A stretch of 64,000 bases of DNA from Klebsiella pneumoniae. Lineage in GTDB: Bacteria; Pseudomonadota; Gammaproteobacteria; Pseudomonadales; UBA5518. The position numbers were made by a program, and so were the translations under genes. The stretch covers positions 62,001-126,000 of the forward strand of contig CAMAXE010000003.1 of assembly GCA_945862145.1 (NCBI GenBank), in the 5' to 3' direction. Positions 16,352 to 24,809 of this stretch are shown piece after piece. Positions within the stretch are counted from its first letter, which is position 1. Every line of letters starts with the position of its first letter. The notes below the pieces were generated by a model, which was given only the letters and a program-made list of their open reading frames with translations, ran no database searches and was not told the origin of the DNA.

Positions 16352-16558
16352 TTAGCTGGTGGTGTCTGCGCTCGGTGCGATGCGCGCGAGCTCCTGCCGG
16401 AGCTTGATGTAGTTGCTGCCGTTGATCTGGTGAACGCGGATAACACCCCTCTCGCGCCAGCGGCTCAACGTCATGTAGCTGATTGGTTTGCCACTCCGAC
16501 CCATGACGTGCTGTTGCAGCATCGTCCACGGCACCCACGGCTCGTTTTCGGTGTTCAT
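16352..16558 (-). CDS. Excisionase/AlpA-like small DNA-binding protein
   Basis: A 68-residue protein (MNTENEPWVPW start). The middle, ISYMTLSRWRERGVIRVHQINGSNYIKLRQELARIA, resembles the winged helix of excisionases and AlpA-like regulators: a helix-turn-helix followed by a wing. In P4-type elements such proteins control excision directionality or integrase expression. ATG 16558 is chosen; the 16579 start adds a basic stretch without clear support. It lies between the replication block and the unknown HTH gene near the integrase. Confidence 0.55.
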   Translation of the reverse strand: MNTENEPWVPWTMLQQHVMGRSGKPISYMTLSRWRERGVIRVHQINGSNYIKLRQELARIAPSADTTS

Positions 16559-16696
16559 CTGTCGTCTCCTGTTCCACAACGCAGCTCATCTGCGTTCATG
16601 TGCGGACAGGTTGCTTCACAGTGTGCGGGGAAGTCGTCCGCAGAATTTTTCAGGTCCTGCGGACAAATGAATCAGCGCATCGGGTGATGCTGCGGT

Positions 16697-17230
16697 TTAC
16701 TTCTCGTAGTAGTAGCGTTCGACGGTGCCGCCTGATACGCCCAGAGACTCGCCGATCTCGTCAAACAACGGGCGCCCAATGCCCTTGCCTCTTTTTTTGG
16801 CTTTCTCAACTTCACGGCGAACGCGGCCGGCAAACTGAATCCTTCTCTGGCGAGCAGGAACCTGCTTGCCCTTCAGATGCGGCTTATCGAAAACGTCGTT
16901 CCAGTCTTTCGCTTTCCCGAACAGGACCTGGGTGTAAGCGGCAATAAATCCATCCCTCACCCATGCAGGCATCGGTTGCTCGCGTCCATCGATGTCTACA
17001 TGGCCGTGTGCAAACACATAAACCGCAGCCAAGATCGCTGACTTATCGCCAGCCGCGAACCTCCCTTGCAGTTCCGCTAGCGTCTGCGTCGGTGAATATC
17101 CGATGACACCATCATCCACCTGCAGGATTTCTGAGTTGGTAGCGGATGGCGCAGGATATTTGGGATCCTGCGGTCTCGCTTTCGATTTGGCGGAGCTCTT
17201 GGTTTTCACCGGCGTTTTGCGCGTTGCCAT
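16697..17230 (-). CDS. Hypothetical protein with C-terminal helix-turn-helix
   Basis: A 177-residue protein with a Lys/Arg/Ser-rich N terminus (MATRKTPVKTKSSAKSKARPQ), a central conserved-looking domain (LQGRFAAGDKSAILAAVYVFAHGHVD, MPAWVRDGFIAAYTQVLFG), a basic stretch KAKKRGKGIGRP and a terminal helix-turn-helix IGESLGVSGGTVERYY. Similar proteins occur near integrases in proteobacterial elements, but no function is established to my knowledge. It is 25 bp from the integrase stop, on the same strand. Confidence 0.65.
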   Translation of the reverse strand: MATRKTPVKTKSSAKSKARPQDPKYPAPSATNSEILQVDDGVIGYSPTQTLAELQGRFAAGDKSAILAAVYVFAHGHVDIDGREQPMPAWVRDGFIAAYTQVLFGKAKDWNDVFDKPHLKGKQVPARQRRIQFAGRVRREVEKAKKRGKGIGRPLFDEIGESLGVSGGTVERYYYEK

Positions 17231-17255
17231 ATGCAGCTCCTGCCGTGGTGGGTGT

Positions 17256-18491
17256 TCAAACAGCAGCTTTGATTGCAGTCGTGATCGACACGACGTTGGC
17301 AGCCGGCTTCGTCGTCACGAACGCGGCCCAGTCGGCCATTAAACCGCGTCGTTTTTCCAGAAGATCGCCGCGACGGTACGCCGCTTCGACCTTGTTCTCG
17401 ATGGCGTGCGCGAGAGCCAGCTCGCAGACGTCTCGCGCGTAATGCGTCTCCTCGGCGCACCAGTCTCTAAACGAGCTTCTGAAACCGTGGACGGTAACGC
17501 CTGGCCGAATCCGGCGGAGCTTCATCAGTAACGCCATGTCGGAGAGCGGCTTGCGCTTCCCACCCATACGCCGACCGGGAAACACCAGCTCGGGATCAAT
17601 GCCTGTCTGGCCTCGCAGGACTTCGATAGCGGCATCCGACAGCGGCACCGTATGGTCACGGCCGGCTTTCATGCGATCACCCGGCACGCGCCACAGACGC
17701 GCCTCCAGATCAACCTCACCCCACCTCGCGCCGATCACCTCGCCGGTCCGGCTCGCTGTCAGGATGGTGAACTGGAGAGCGCGGGAGACGGTGTCCACAC
17801 CGGCTGTCAGCTTGATCCAGAAGTCGCGCATCTCCTGCCACGGGATCGCCGGCTGATGCACCACCTTGGCGACCTTCGACCGAGGCGGCAGCAGCTTGTC
17901 GAGATGGCCACGCCATCGAGCAGGATTTGCTCCGTCTCGTTGATCTTGTGCGGCAGCGGCGTCCAGCACCAGCTCGATGCGGTTTCGGACGCGGGATGCC
18001 GTCTCGGTTTTCGTCTGCCAGATCGGCGTGATGATGCGGAGGATGTCGGCTGTGTTGATCTCGCTCACCAGCTTGTCGCCGATCACCGGGAATGCGTAGG
18101 TGGTTAACGTGTTCTTCCACTGCGCGTGATGCTTGGCGTTGCGCCAGCCGGCAGCGTGCGCCTCGATGTATTGCGCCGCAGCCGCCTTGAACGTCCAGAC
18201 GGCTTGCTCCTCGCGCTTGGCGGCCTGCCGTAGCGTGATCGGATCTTCGCCTTGTGCGATCAGCCTGCGAGCCTCTCCAGCTTTCTCCCCGGCTTCAGCC
18301 AGCGTCACCTCAGGGTAACTGCCGAGACCCATCTCCCTGCGCTTCTCGGAAAATGTGAATCGGAAGATCCATGCCGCCGTCCGGTTGGCTCCGATCTGGA
18401 TGTACAGGCCGGAATCTACCCGCAACATCGACGGCGCTTTGGCGGCGCGTATGAGCTTCTGTAAGAGCTTGTCGTTCTGGATTTGTTTCAT
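17256..18491 (-). CDS. int: P4-type tyrosine integrase
   Basis: A 411-residue site-specific recombinase. The N-terminal DUF4102 arm-binding domain (MLRVDSGLYIQIGANRTAAW, RREMGLGSYPEVTLAEAGEKA) is followed by the core-binding domain and the catalytic domain with Arg in TASRTGEV, HGFRSSFRDW (His-x-x-Arg), the second His in LALAH and the Tyr nucleophile in VEAAYRR. It is full length with no missing catalytic residue. It is transcribed away from attR into the element. The start codon touches the cluster of TGACCCACCA arm sites, so binding of Int there could repress its own gene. Confidence 0.95.
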   Translation of the reverse strand: MKQIQNDKLLQKLIRAAKAPSMLRVDSGLYIQIGANRTAAWIFRFTFSEKRREMGLGSYPEVTLAEAGEKAGEARRLIAQGEDPITLRQAAKREEQAVWTFKAAAAQYIEAHAAGWRNAKHHAQWKNTLTTYAFPVIGDKLVSEINTADILRIITPIWQTKTETASRVRNRIELVLDAAAAQDQRDGANPARWRGHLDKLLPPRSKVAKVVHQPAIPWQEMRDFWIKLTAGVDTVSRALQFTILTASRTGEVIGARWGEVDLEARLWRVPGDRMKAGRDHTVPLSDAAIEVLRGQTGIDPELVFPGRRMGGKRKPLSDMALLMKLRRIRPGVTVHGFRSSFRDWCAEETHYARDVCELALAHAIENKVEAAYRRGDLLEKRRGLMADWAAFVTTKPAANVVSITTAIKAAV

Positions 18492-18546
18492 TGACCCACC
18501 ACCTGACCCACCACTTCGGCAGGCTGACCCACCATCTGACCCACCA
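18492..18546 (+). promoter_or_regulatory. Putative integrase arm-type sites, right end
   Basis: Four exact copies of TGACCCACCA at 18492, 18504, 18525 and 18537 form two pairs, each with a 12-bp period and 33 bp between pairs. They abut the integrase start codon, and the same decamer pair recurs at the left end (11524-11545). Confidence 0.7.
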
Positions 18547-18701
18547 CCAAGTCATGGTAGCGCGTGTTATGGATTGCGGCAATGTGATAGGCGAAACAGG
18601 ACGACATGCCATATAAACCACTGTTTGCTAACGGTTTATGATGCTGATTTGGTGGGACTTTGTGAGCGATTGTAGCAGGCTGATATTCCGTCTTAGGCGG
18701 A
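18547..18701. promoter_or_regulatory. Integrase upstream region with a dyad
   Basis: No gene is seen in this stretch. ATAAACC (18613-18619) and GGTTTAT (18633-18639) form a 7-bp inverted repeat that could be an operator or a recombination-directionality site. The integrase promoter should lie in this interval or within the arm sites. Confidence 0.35.
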
Positions 18702-18762
18702 CGTCCGCTCCGCCATCACGTGCAAATAACCCGCTGAAAATGCGGGTTTTTTGTTTCTAGGG
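18702..18762 (+). repeat. Right attachment repeat (attR)
   Basis: It carries the last 14 bases of tRNA-Asp plus downstream sequence and a full copy of the terminator (CCCGC/GCGGG and T-run). It should be the original chromosomal 3' end displaced by integration. Confidence 0.9.
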
Positions 18763-18887
18763 GGTCGCTCGGTCCTGGCCATTCTCAAGCAGGCGGCGGC
18801 TGGGTTAGCTGTCCCGGCGCTCTCGCGTGAGCCTGCGGCGGAGTTACCCGCAACAGGCTGGGCCTGCGGGGGTGGGAGCCGTGCAGG
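18763..18887. other. Intergenic region after attR
   Basis: No gene or clear signal is seen in these 125 bp; they lie downstream of the PP2C phosphatase gene, which ends at 18888 on the minus strand. Confidence 0.6.
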
Positions 18888-20099
18888 CTAAGGTGCTGGC
18901 TGCCACGCCATGATAGCGACCGTGATGTCATCGGCCTGAGGCGCGCCCGCTGAGAACTCATTGACGCTGGAAAAAACGGCCTCGACGCACTGCTCGGGCT
19001 GGGTTTTTTCCTGCAGCATCAGCAGTTCGAGTAAACGTTCATCACCGTATGGCTGGCCGGCAGTATTGAAGGCTTCCGTTACCCCGTCGGTGTACAAAAT
19101 GAGCAGGTCGCCGGGAGCGAGCTGTTCGGTGCGTTGCTGGAAGGTATCCGGACCCATGCCGAGCACGAGGTCACTGACCGCGTCGAGTGGCTTCACCCGT
19201 CCGTCGGCGCTGCGCAGGTACGGCGGGTTGTGGCCGGCATTGGCGTAGGTGAGTTGGCCGGTGACTGGACAGAACACCGCATAGAACACCGTGACGAATA
19301 ATTCCAAAGGGTTTTGTGTGCACAGCACGTCGTTGGTGAGCTGCAAGCATTGCCCAGGGCCTGAAGTCGACGCTGCCAGATGGCGCAGGGTAGTGCGGGT
19401 TACTGCCATGAAGAAGGCGGCTGGAACGCCTTTGCCAGAGACATCGGCAATGACCAGGCCGATTTTCCCATCGGGCAACGGAATGAAATCGTAGAAGTCT
19501 CCACCCATCGTCGTCGCCGCTCGCATGCGTGCGGCACCCTCGCAGCCACGTGTGACGGGAAACCCGGCTGGCAAGATAGCGACTTGCATGGCGCATGCTA
19601 CGCTCAGTTCGGTATTGATTTTTGTATGGGCCTGTTCGAGCTCCTCATGGAGTGCCTTTTGCTTGACTTCCGCATTGCGGCGCTCGGTGATCTCGCGGCC
19701 AACATTTAAAATGATGCGTTCACCACTGGGCAACGTGAGCGGGGCGCGGCGGCTGGCCATCCAGAATTCACGCCCATGTGCGTCGGCATTGTTGTGCTCG
19801 TCTTCGTTCTCCATGGCGATACCGGATTCCATCATTTTTCGGTCCCGTTCCGCGAACCGCAGTGCATCTGCCAGTGGAAACAAGTCGAAAGAGGTGTTCC
19901 CAATGAAATCTTCGCGTGGGCGATCGACGATCTGGCAATGCAACTTATTGGCTACCAGGTAACGGCCTTCGGCGTCCTTGACCCACACCGTGACGGGTAG
20001 CTCGTTAATCACTGTTTCGAGCATTTCACAGCGGCGCTCAAGCTCAGCAATCCTGGCCGTGGCTTCAGCGTCAGCTTGAGTTTTGGTTGGAAGGTTCAT
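18888..20099 (-). CDS. PAS-PP2C (SpoIIE/RsbU-type) phosphatase
   Basis: A 403-residue protein with a short coiled start, a PAS domain (about 25-145: VINELPVTVWVKDAEGRYLVAN, then FWMASRRAPL and VGREITERR), a coiled-coil linker and a PP2C-type phosphatase domain (180-400). Metal-binding motifs are intact: GGDFYDF, VIADVSGKGVPAAFFMA, ANAGHNPPYL, LYTDGVTEA and ADDITVAI. It should dephosphorylate a STAS-domain antagonist, and such a protein is encoded two genes upstream in the same operon. The PAS domain would sense a ligand or redox cue. It is 54 bp after the MBL-kinase gene. Confidence 0.9.
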   Translation of the reverse strand: MNLPTKTQADAEATARIAELERRCEMLETVINELPVTVWVKDAEGRYLVANKLHCQIVDRPREDFIGNTSFDLFPLADALRFAERDRKMMESGIAMENEDEHNNADAHGREFWMASRRAPLTLPSGERIILNVGREITERRNAEVKQKALHEELEQAHTKINTELSVACAMQVAILPAGFPVTRGCEGAARMRAATTMGGDFYDFIPLPDGKIGLVIADVSGKGVPAAFFMAVTRTTLRHLAASTSGPGQCLQLTNDVLCTQNPLELFVTVFYAVFCPVTGQLTYANAGHNPPYLRSADGRVKPLDAVSDLVLGMGPDTFQQRTEQLAPGDLLILYTDGVTEAFNTAGQPYGDERLLELLMLQEKTQPEQCVEAVFSSVNEFSAGAPQADDITVAIMAWQPAP

Positions 20100-20153
20100 G
20101 TGCAGGCTCGGTGAAACACTCAGGTAGGGCCGTTCGGCGGGGAGGCAGCATGC

Positions 20154-21881
20154 CTAGCCGTGCGCTCTAGAATCTTGGCAAGCTGGCAGACGAAACTCGA
20201 ACCAATGGCCTGGGTGGTCGAGCAGGCGGCCACCGAGCCAGTGTACGGTGCGCCGGTAGAAGTCGAGGCGTGGTTTTTCCAAGAACGCGTGCTCAATGGA
20301 GTGAACGCTAGACAAGCGCAAGACCACCTCGTTGTTGTCGCGTTGGGTGCTTAGAAGTAGACGGGTCTGCCCTGCGGCCACCATGGCTTCTACCAGACTT
20401 TCGAGAATGTGTCCGACGCGCGCCCCGCCCAGATTCGCTGCGGTCGATGCGCAGGTCAGATCCAGCTCAAATTCCATGGCATGCAGAATGGAGGTGCCAG
20501 CCAGTTGGCGCACCAATGCCTGAGTGAAGGTGGTCGGGTCCTCGCCGTCTTCCATCTGCTCGTCGCTGGGTTCCGCGAGGCGGTCATGCATCAGCCGTCG
20601 ACAGTAGGCGTTGACCACAGCATTGAGGTCACTGGTCGCATCCGCACTCAGGAAATGCAAGCCGCGCGCGATGGATAAAAAATCTTCGAGCTGGCCGCGC
20701 GTACGCGCCACCAAGGAGGGGTCAATCAGGCCGTTCAGGGCGCGCTCGTCGATCAGCAGCAATAGTCGGCCGATGACCTGTACGCCTTTGAGGATGAGGG
20801 TGAGTTCTGGCTGCCGGGTGATGCTGAAGTCCAGGATGAAGCGCCGCAAATCCGTCAGATGCTGCTCAATTTTTTCTGGATCTATAGCGGCGAGTGCGTT
20901 TTCGCTGGCAGCGTTTTCCTCAAGGCTGCTGAGCATGAATGACAAGGCGTACAACTGCCCCGAGATCACCGTACAAAGATAGCTGGCCTCCTCGAGAATC
21001 TCGTCCAGATGTAATTTCAGGACGGCGATGCGTTCCAGGCTCATGGTGCTGACGTCGGTTAGTTGGCTGGAGGTCGCCGCCATGACGTCCAGGTTGGCCA
21101 GCATCGCGGCACTGGTGATCGCCCAGCCATGACCCGGCAAGCAGACGGATTGGTCCCGTGAGTTGAGTAACCAGGTGACGTCGCGGATGGAGCGCAGCAG
21201 TTTCGCGTGGTCCCAGCCATAGATGCCGCACATGCCCGGGTTGACGGCGAATGGCAGATCGCCAAGGAACACCAGATGGCCCACGGCGAGGGTGACACTG
21301 CAATCTGAATGCCCGGGCGTGTGATAAATATCCAGTCGCTCGCCGGGCCCCAGTTCCAGCCACTCCCGCTCAAAGAGTTCTCCCGAGGGCAGTTTAATCG
21401 GGTCTGCGCCCAGAGACAGGCCGCAGGCTTCTGCGGCGGTGGGCAGCGGCGCGCCGGAAAAGAGTCGCAGGGGTGAGCTGACCTGGCAGATCTGCGTTTC
21501 CCAAGGGTAGTAGCAGCAGAAGGTGAGCTCTCGGTCTGCGCTTTCCAGCGCGGTGATGCCGACGGTGTGCAGGCAGAGCACGCACTGGGTGCCTTCCGGC
21601 AGGGTCAGGTTGTTGGCCTCCTGCGAGTGGTCTTGATGGCAATGAGTCAGGAGCACCACGACTGGACGTTTTTGTTCTGCCAGCGCCGCGGACACCACAT
21701 CGCTGATGGCCGCCGTTTGCTGCGGATTGGCGCCCGGGTCGATGACCACAATGACGGAGGGTGCACTTAAGAGATAACAATTTGAGGAGGTGATGCTGGT
21801 GCGCACCAGAAAGGGATACAGCTGGACGGTGCTGGTGCCGGGAACCGGCTGCCAGACGCCGGACACAATATCGGCTTCCAT
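20154..21881 (-). CDS. Metallo-beta-lactamase domain fused to a degenerate kinase-like region
   Basis: A 575-residue protein. Residues 15-265 are a metallo-beta-lactamase fold with all metal ligands: THCHQDH (His80, His82, Asp84, His85), HTPGHSD (His191), GDLPF (Asp208) and LPGHGW (His251), the pattern seen in diiron sensory MBLs. Residues 280-430 are helical, and 460-566 look like a GHKL ATPase fold (N-box-like GARVGHILESLVEAMVAAG and terminal WFEFRLP) but without a DxGxG box. The fusion could be the missing kinase/anti-sigma partner of the flanking STAS and PP2C proteins. It starts one base inside the STAS stop. The ATPase part is inferred, not certain. Confidence 0.75.
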   Translation of the reverse strand: MEADIVSGVWQPVPGTSTVQLYPFLVRTSITSSNCYLLSAPSVIVVIDPGANPQQTAAISDVVSAALAEQKRPVVVLLTHCHQDHSQEANNLTLPEGTQCVLCLHTVGITALESADRELTFCCYYPWETQICQVSSPLRLFSGAPLPTAAEACGLSLGADPIKLPSGELFEREWLELGPGERLDIYHTPGHSDCSVTLAVGHLVFLGDLPFAVNPGMCGIYGWDHAKLLRSIRDVTWLLNSRDQSVCLPGHGWAITSAAMLANLDVMAATSSQLTDVSTMSLERIAVLKLHLDEILEEASYLCTVISGQLYALSFMLSSLEENAASENALAAIDPEKIEQHLTDLRRFILDFSITRQPELTLILKGVQVIGRLLLLIDERALNGLIDPSLVARTRGQLEDFLSIARGLHFLSADATSDLNAVVNAYCRRLMHDRLAEPSDEQMEDGEDPTTFTQALVRQLAGTSILHAMEFELDLTCASTAANLGGARVGHILESLVEAMVAAGQTRLLLSTQRDNNEVVLRLSSVHSIEHAFLEKPRLDFYRRTVHWLGGRLLDHPGHWFEFRLPACQDSRAHG

Positions 21882-22210
21882 CAGGCAGCGATGTCAAGAA
21901 AACGCGTGAAATTGGCCATTTTCAGGACTGTCAGCACCATCGGCTGCACTCGCAGCAGGGTGAGACGCTCGTTCCGTTTACGTAGGCGTGTTGCAGCCAT
22001 CATCAGGACGCGAAGTCCGGCGCTGCTGATAAAATCTACTTCGCCAAGGTCAAGGGCGAGCGCTTTTAGGGAACTCTCGGCAGCAGCGATGAGCGGCAGT
22101 TGCAGTGCTTCGCTGGTGGTGAAGTTAATTTGACCGGCGGCATGGAACACGATTGTTTGTTCGTCTTCAACGCAAGTGATGGTCAGGCCCGGGTCCGTGT
22201 TTTGCACCAT
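21881..22210 (-). CDS. STAS-domain anti-sigma-factor antagonist
   Basis: A 109-residue protein of SpoIIAA/RsbV type. LALDLGEVDFISSAGLRVLMM carries the phosphorylatable Ser (Ser62 or Ser63), and the strand-helix pattern covers the whole length. Phosphorylation by an ATPase-type kinase and dephosphorylation by the PP2C protein would switch its partner binding. It is the first gene of a leftward operon with the MBL-kinase-like and PAS-PP2C genes (TGATG junction). Confidence 0.9.
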   Translation of the reverse strand: MVQNTDPGLTITCVEDEQTIVFHAAGQINFTTSEALQLPLIAAAESSLKALALDLGEVDFISSAGLRVLMMAATRLRKRNERLTLLRVQPMVLTVLKMANFTRFLDIAA

Positions 22211-22524
22211 AACCGCAGTTTCTGGGTGATACCGGTGGTCTGAGGGAGGTCACGGTGGCGCAGGAGCGCGAACGCCCTCACATCGAAAGCATTCAGCGAG
22301 CGGCAAGCGCGCGCCGAGAATTCAAGATTACGCAGGCACCAGGGGGATTGCAAATGGGGGCAGGCGGTTCAGGGCGCTGGGCATGTCTGCACCCGTAGTG
22401 AGAGTGGCGGCTGATGACGGGTTCACGAGCGTCGGTTCAGGCCTCCTGCTACCATCTTCTGGTCAGTTGCTGACACCGTTCGCGCGATCGCCGTGGATGG
22501 GGTGGTTTTCTCAGGAAACGGCGG
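22211..22524. other. Divergent intergenic region
   Basis: A 314-bp gap between the leftward STAS operon and the rightward coiled-coil gene. It must hold promoters for both, but no convincing -35/-10 pair was found by eye, and there is no gene or RNA I can support. Confidence 0.5.
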
Positions 22525-23892
22525 ATGAGCATCTCGCAGAAGTCATCACAGCAATCACACGAGGCGATCGTGTTTTTCGGTGGTGCAGAGGTTTCCAAAG
22601 AAATGCTCTACACCGAGTTCGAGGCCTTGCTCGACTGTGTCGTGCCCATGCGGGATTTTGCCGGGCGCGAGATCCGCGCGGCTTATGTGCGGATCGACGC
22701 CGGCCTCAAGCCTTCGGTGGTGGTGCTGTTCCTGGTTCCTTTTGACGCCGATGGATTTCCCGAACAGAGCTGGAACCTGCCGCTTCGACAGCTCGCCGAA
22801 CTGAGCGAGCGCAGCCCTGATCCCGGCGCGCAAGGCCTGCGGCTCGCGAGCCGTAGCCAGTGCCCCGTTCCGGGCTCGGAGCAGGCGCTCTGGGATGTCG
22901 AGTCCGGCCCCCGAGGCAGCACACTCGCGCGTATCCGCGAACGGCTCTCCATGAATCGTCTCGGGCTCGATGATACCGGGGCCTTCGATCCTCCCGTCGC
23001 GGACCAGAGCGAGCCCGTGCCGCGCGTGACGGCACCTTCGCCCGCGCCGGCCGCATCAGTGCAGCTGCCGGCAGGCGCCGGGTCGGATACGGTGCTTGCC
23101 TTGATGCAGCAGAGCAATCTGCAGATGGGCCTGATCCGCGAGCAGAGTGAGCGCGAGATTGTCTCCATGCAGCAGCGTCTGTTGGAGCTGCAGCAACGGA
23201 ACACGCTTCTGGAGGCAGAGCGTGGCGAGCTGCAGCGCCAGTCCGAGCAACTGTCCCGGGAGTTCGCCAGCGCGCGGGAGCTATCGGCTCAACTGCTGCA
23301 GCAAGCGGCCGAAAATTCCGATATGAACCTGGAGGCGCTGAGGGCAGAGCTGCAGGCTGCAGGCAGCGTCGCGCTCGCCGAGCAGGAGCGCGCCCTGCAG
23401 GGTGCGATCGCGGCACGCGAGCAATCGGTCCAGAAAGAGCGGGTCGATCACGCGGCGGAACTCGCCCGACTGGAAGAGCAACTCCACAGCCTGAGGTCGG
23501 AACTCACCGAGCTACGTCGCGACAAGCTCCGCCTGATGGGGGATGGTTCCGATCGATTCTTCGCCTTGCTCAAAGAGAAGAATGTCAAATTCGTCGCCTT
23601 CCAGCCCGGAGCGGGTCACCTTAGCGTTCCGGTGGAGGACCTTTCCCGTTTCCTCGATGATACGGAAACCTTCGTTGCCGAGAAGTGCGGTGTCAGCGTG
23701 GAGCACTATCGGCGCTGGCTGTTGCACTACACCGATCCGGTCTGCCCGGTAACATCCGGTAGTGGCGCGCCTTGCGCCAAGGCGTTGCAGAAGGTCCTCA
23801 AACCTGCCGATTTCACTGCTGGTTTGCAGGATCGCTGCGAGATACATAAGCAGGTCCCCAGAAGTCAGCCCGTGCGCGAGGCAGTCACATGA
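22525..23892 (+). CDS. Conserved coiled-coil protein, nadK-linked
   Basis: A 455-residue protein. It has an N-terminal globular part (AIVFFGGAEVSKEMLYTEFEALLD, VVVLFLVPFDADG), a Pro/Ala-rich linker (about 150-190), a long coiled coil (about 200-335, many Gln/Glu/Leu heptads) and a C-terminal domain with SVPVEDLSRFLDD, EHYRRWLLHY and cysteines (DPVCPVTSGSGAPCAKAL). No catalytic motif is recognised. Its ATGA overlap with nadK indicates coupled translation. It could be a structural or scaffolding protein. Confidence 0.75.
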   Translation: MSISQKSSQQSHEAIVFFGGAEVSKEMLYTEFEALLDCVVPMRDFAGREIRAAYVRIDAGLKPSVVVLFLVPFDADGFPEQSWNLPLRQLAELSERSPDPGAQGLRLASRSQCPVPGSEQALWDVESGPRGSTLARIRERLSMNRLGLDDTGAFDPPVADQSEPVPRVTAPSPAPAASVQLPAGAGSDTVLALMQQSNLQMGLIREQSEREIVSMQQRLLELQQRNTLLEAERGELQRQSEQLSREFASARELSAQLLQQAAENSDMNLEALRAELQAAGSVALAEQERALQGAIAAREQSVQKERVDHAAELARLEEQLHSLRSELTELRRDKLRLMGDGSDRFFALLKEKNVKFVAFQPGAGHLSVPVEDLSRFLDDTETFVAEKCGVSVEHYRRWLLHYTDPVCPVTSGSGAPCAKALQKVLKPADFTAGLQDRCEIHKQVPRSQPVREAVT

Positions 23893-24788
23893 GCGAGCAG
23901 GCAATGCTGCCCCGGTTCGGCTCCATCGGCCTCATGGGACGCTTGGGTACGCAGGAAGTGCTTGATACGGTTCGACATCTGCGTGAGTTCCTGCATGCGC
24001 GGGGCTGTAGGGTGCTGCTTGAGGAAGAGCTCGCCGCCAGGGTCGGCGCCGGTGCAGACGAAATCCGCTCCCGCGAGACCATTGGCGCCCACTGTGGCCT
24101 GGTGATCGTGGTGGGTGGTGACGGCAGCATGCTTGGTGCGGCGCGGGCGCTGGCACGGCAGGATGTGCCCGTGCTCGGCGTCAATCGCGGGCGTCTCGGC
24201 TTTCTCACCGATATCTCGCCCCAGCATCTCGAGGAACAACTCGAGGCGGTGCTCGCCGGGCATTTCGTCATCGAGTCACGCTTCCTGCTCGACGTGCTGG
24301 TGACGCGCGGCGGCACCGTGATGGCCCGTGGCGATGCCCTGAACGACGTGGTGGTCACCTCGGGAATATCGGCACGGATGATCGAATTCGATCTTCATGT
24401 CGACGATCAGTTCGTCTACACGCAGCGCTCCGATGGTTTGATCGTGTCGACCCCTACGGGTAGCACGGCCTATTCGCTCTCGGGCGGAGGGCCCATCATG
24501 CATCCGGGCCTCGATGCGCTGGTGCTGGTGCCCATGTTCCCTCACTCGCTGGGCAGCCGGCCTCTGGTGGTCCACGGCAACAGCCATGTGCGTATCCTGA
24601 TCAAGGAGCACAACGACCTCCACCCGGGAATTACCTGCGACGGCCAGTTGAACTTCAGTGCCAGTCCCGGAGACGTGATCAAGATTCACAAGAAGCCCGA
24701 GCGGCTCAGCTTGTTGCATCCTGTCGAACACAACTTCTACGCCATCTGTCGCGCCAAGCTTGGCTGGGGCAGTGGCCTCACCGACTGA
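23889..24788 (+). CDS. nadK: NAD kinase
   Basis: A 299-residue cytosolic enzyme that phosphorylates NAD to NADP. It shows VVGGDGSMLGAAR (GGDG motif), LGVNRGRLGFLTDI, DALNDVVVTSG, TPTGSTAYSLSGGGPIMHP and a C-terminal ITCDGQLNF. These are all the family landmarks, and the length is typical. It overlaps the coiled-coil gene by 4 bp and is followed after 21 bp by a rhomboid protease gene. Confidence 0.97.
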   Translation: MSEQAMLPRFGSIGLMGRLGTQEVLDTVRHLREFLHARGCRVLLEEELAARVGAGADEIRSRETIGAHCGLVIVVGGDGSMLGAARALARQDVPVLGVNRGRLGFLTDISPQHLEEQLEAVLAGHFVIESRFLLDVLVTRGGTVMARGDALNDVVVTSGISARMIEFDLHVDDQFVYTQRSDGLIVSTPTGSTAYSLSGGGPIMHPGLDALVLVPMFPHSLGSRPLVVHGNSHVRILIKEHNDLHPGITCDGQLNFSASPGDVIKIHKKPERLSLLHPVEHNFYAICRAKLGWGSGLTD

Positions 24789-24809
24789 GGCCGCACAGGA
24801 ACCGCCATC

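Larger units (their letters stand above)
11456..18762. mobile_element. Integrative element in tRNA-Asp (about 7.3 kb)
   Basis: The region is bounded by 61-bp near-identical direct repeats carrying the tRNA-Asp 3' end, encodes a P4-type integrase beside the right end and an excisionase-like protein, and has putative integrase arm sites at both ends. Cargo is a leftward block of overlapping genes (zinc ribbon, TOPRIM protein, RepA-like ATPase, Cys-rich protein), other unknown leftward genes, one rightward small gene, and ParB-like fragments at the left end. There are no capsid, portal, relaxase or conjugation genes, so it must rely on a helper or be a minimal self-replicating integrative element. 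Nothing in it resembles the flanking chromosomal genes. Confidence 0.9.

Noticed and set aside
11456-18762. Complete prophage
   Set aside because: No terminase, portal, capsid, tail or lysis genes were found in the 7.3 kb.
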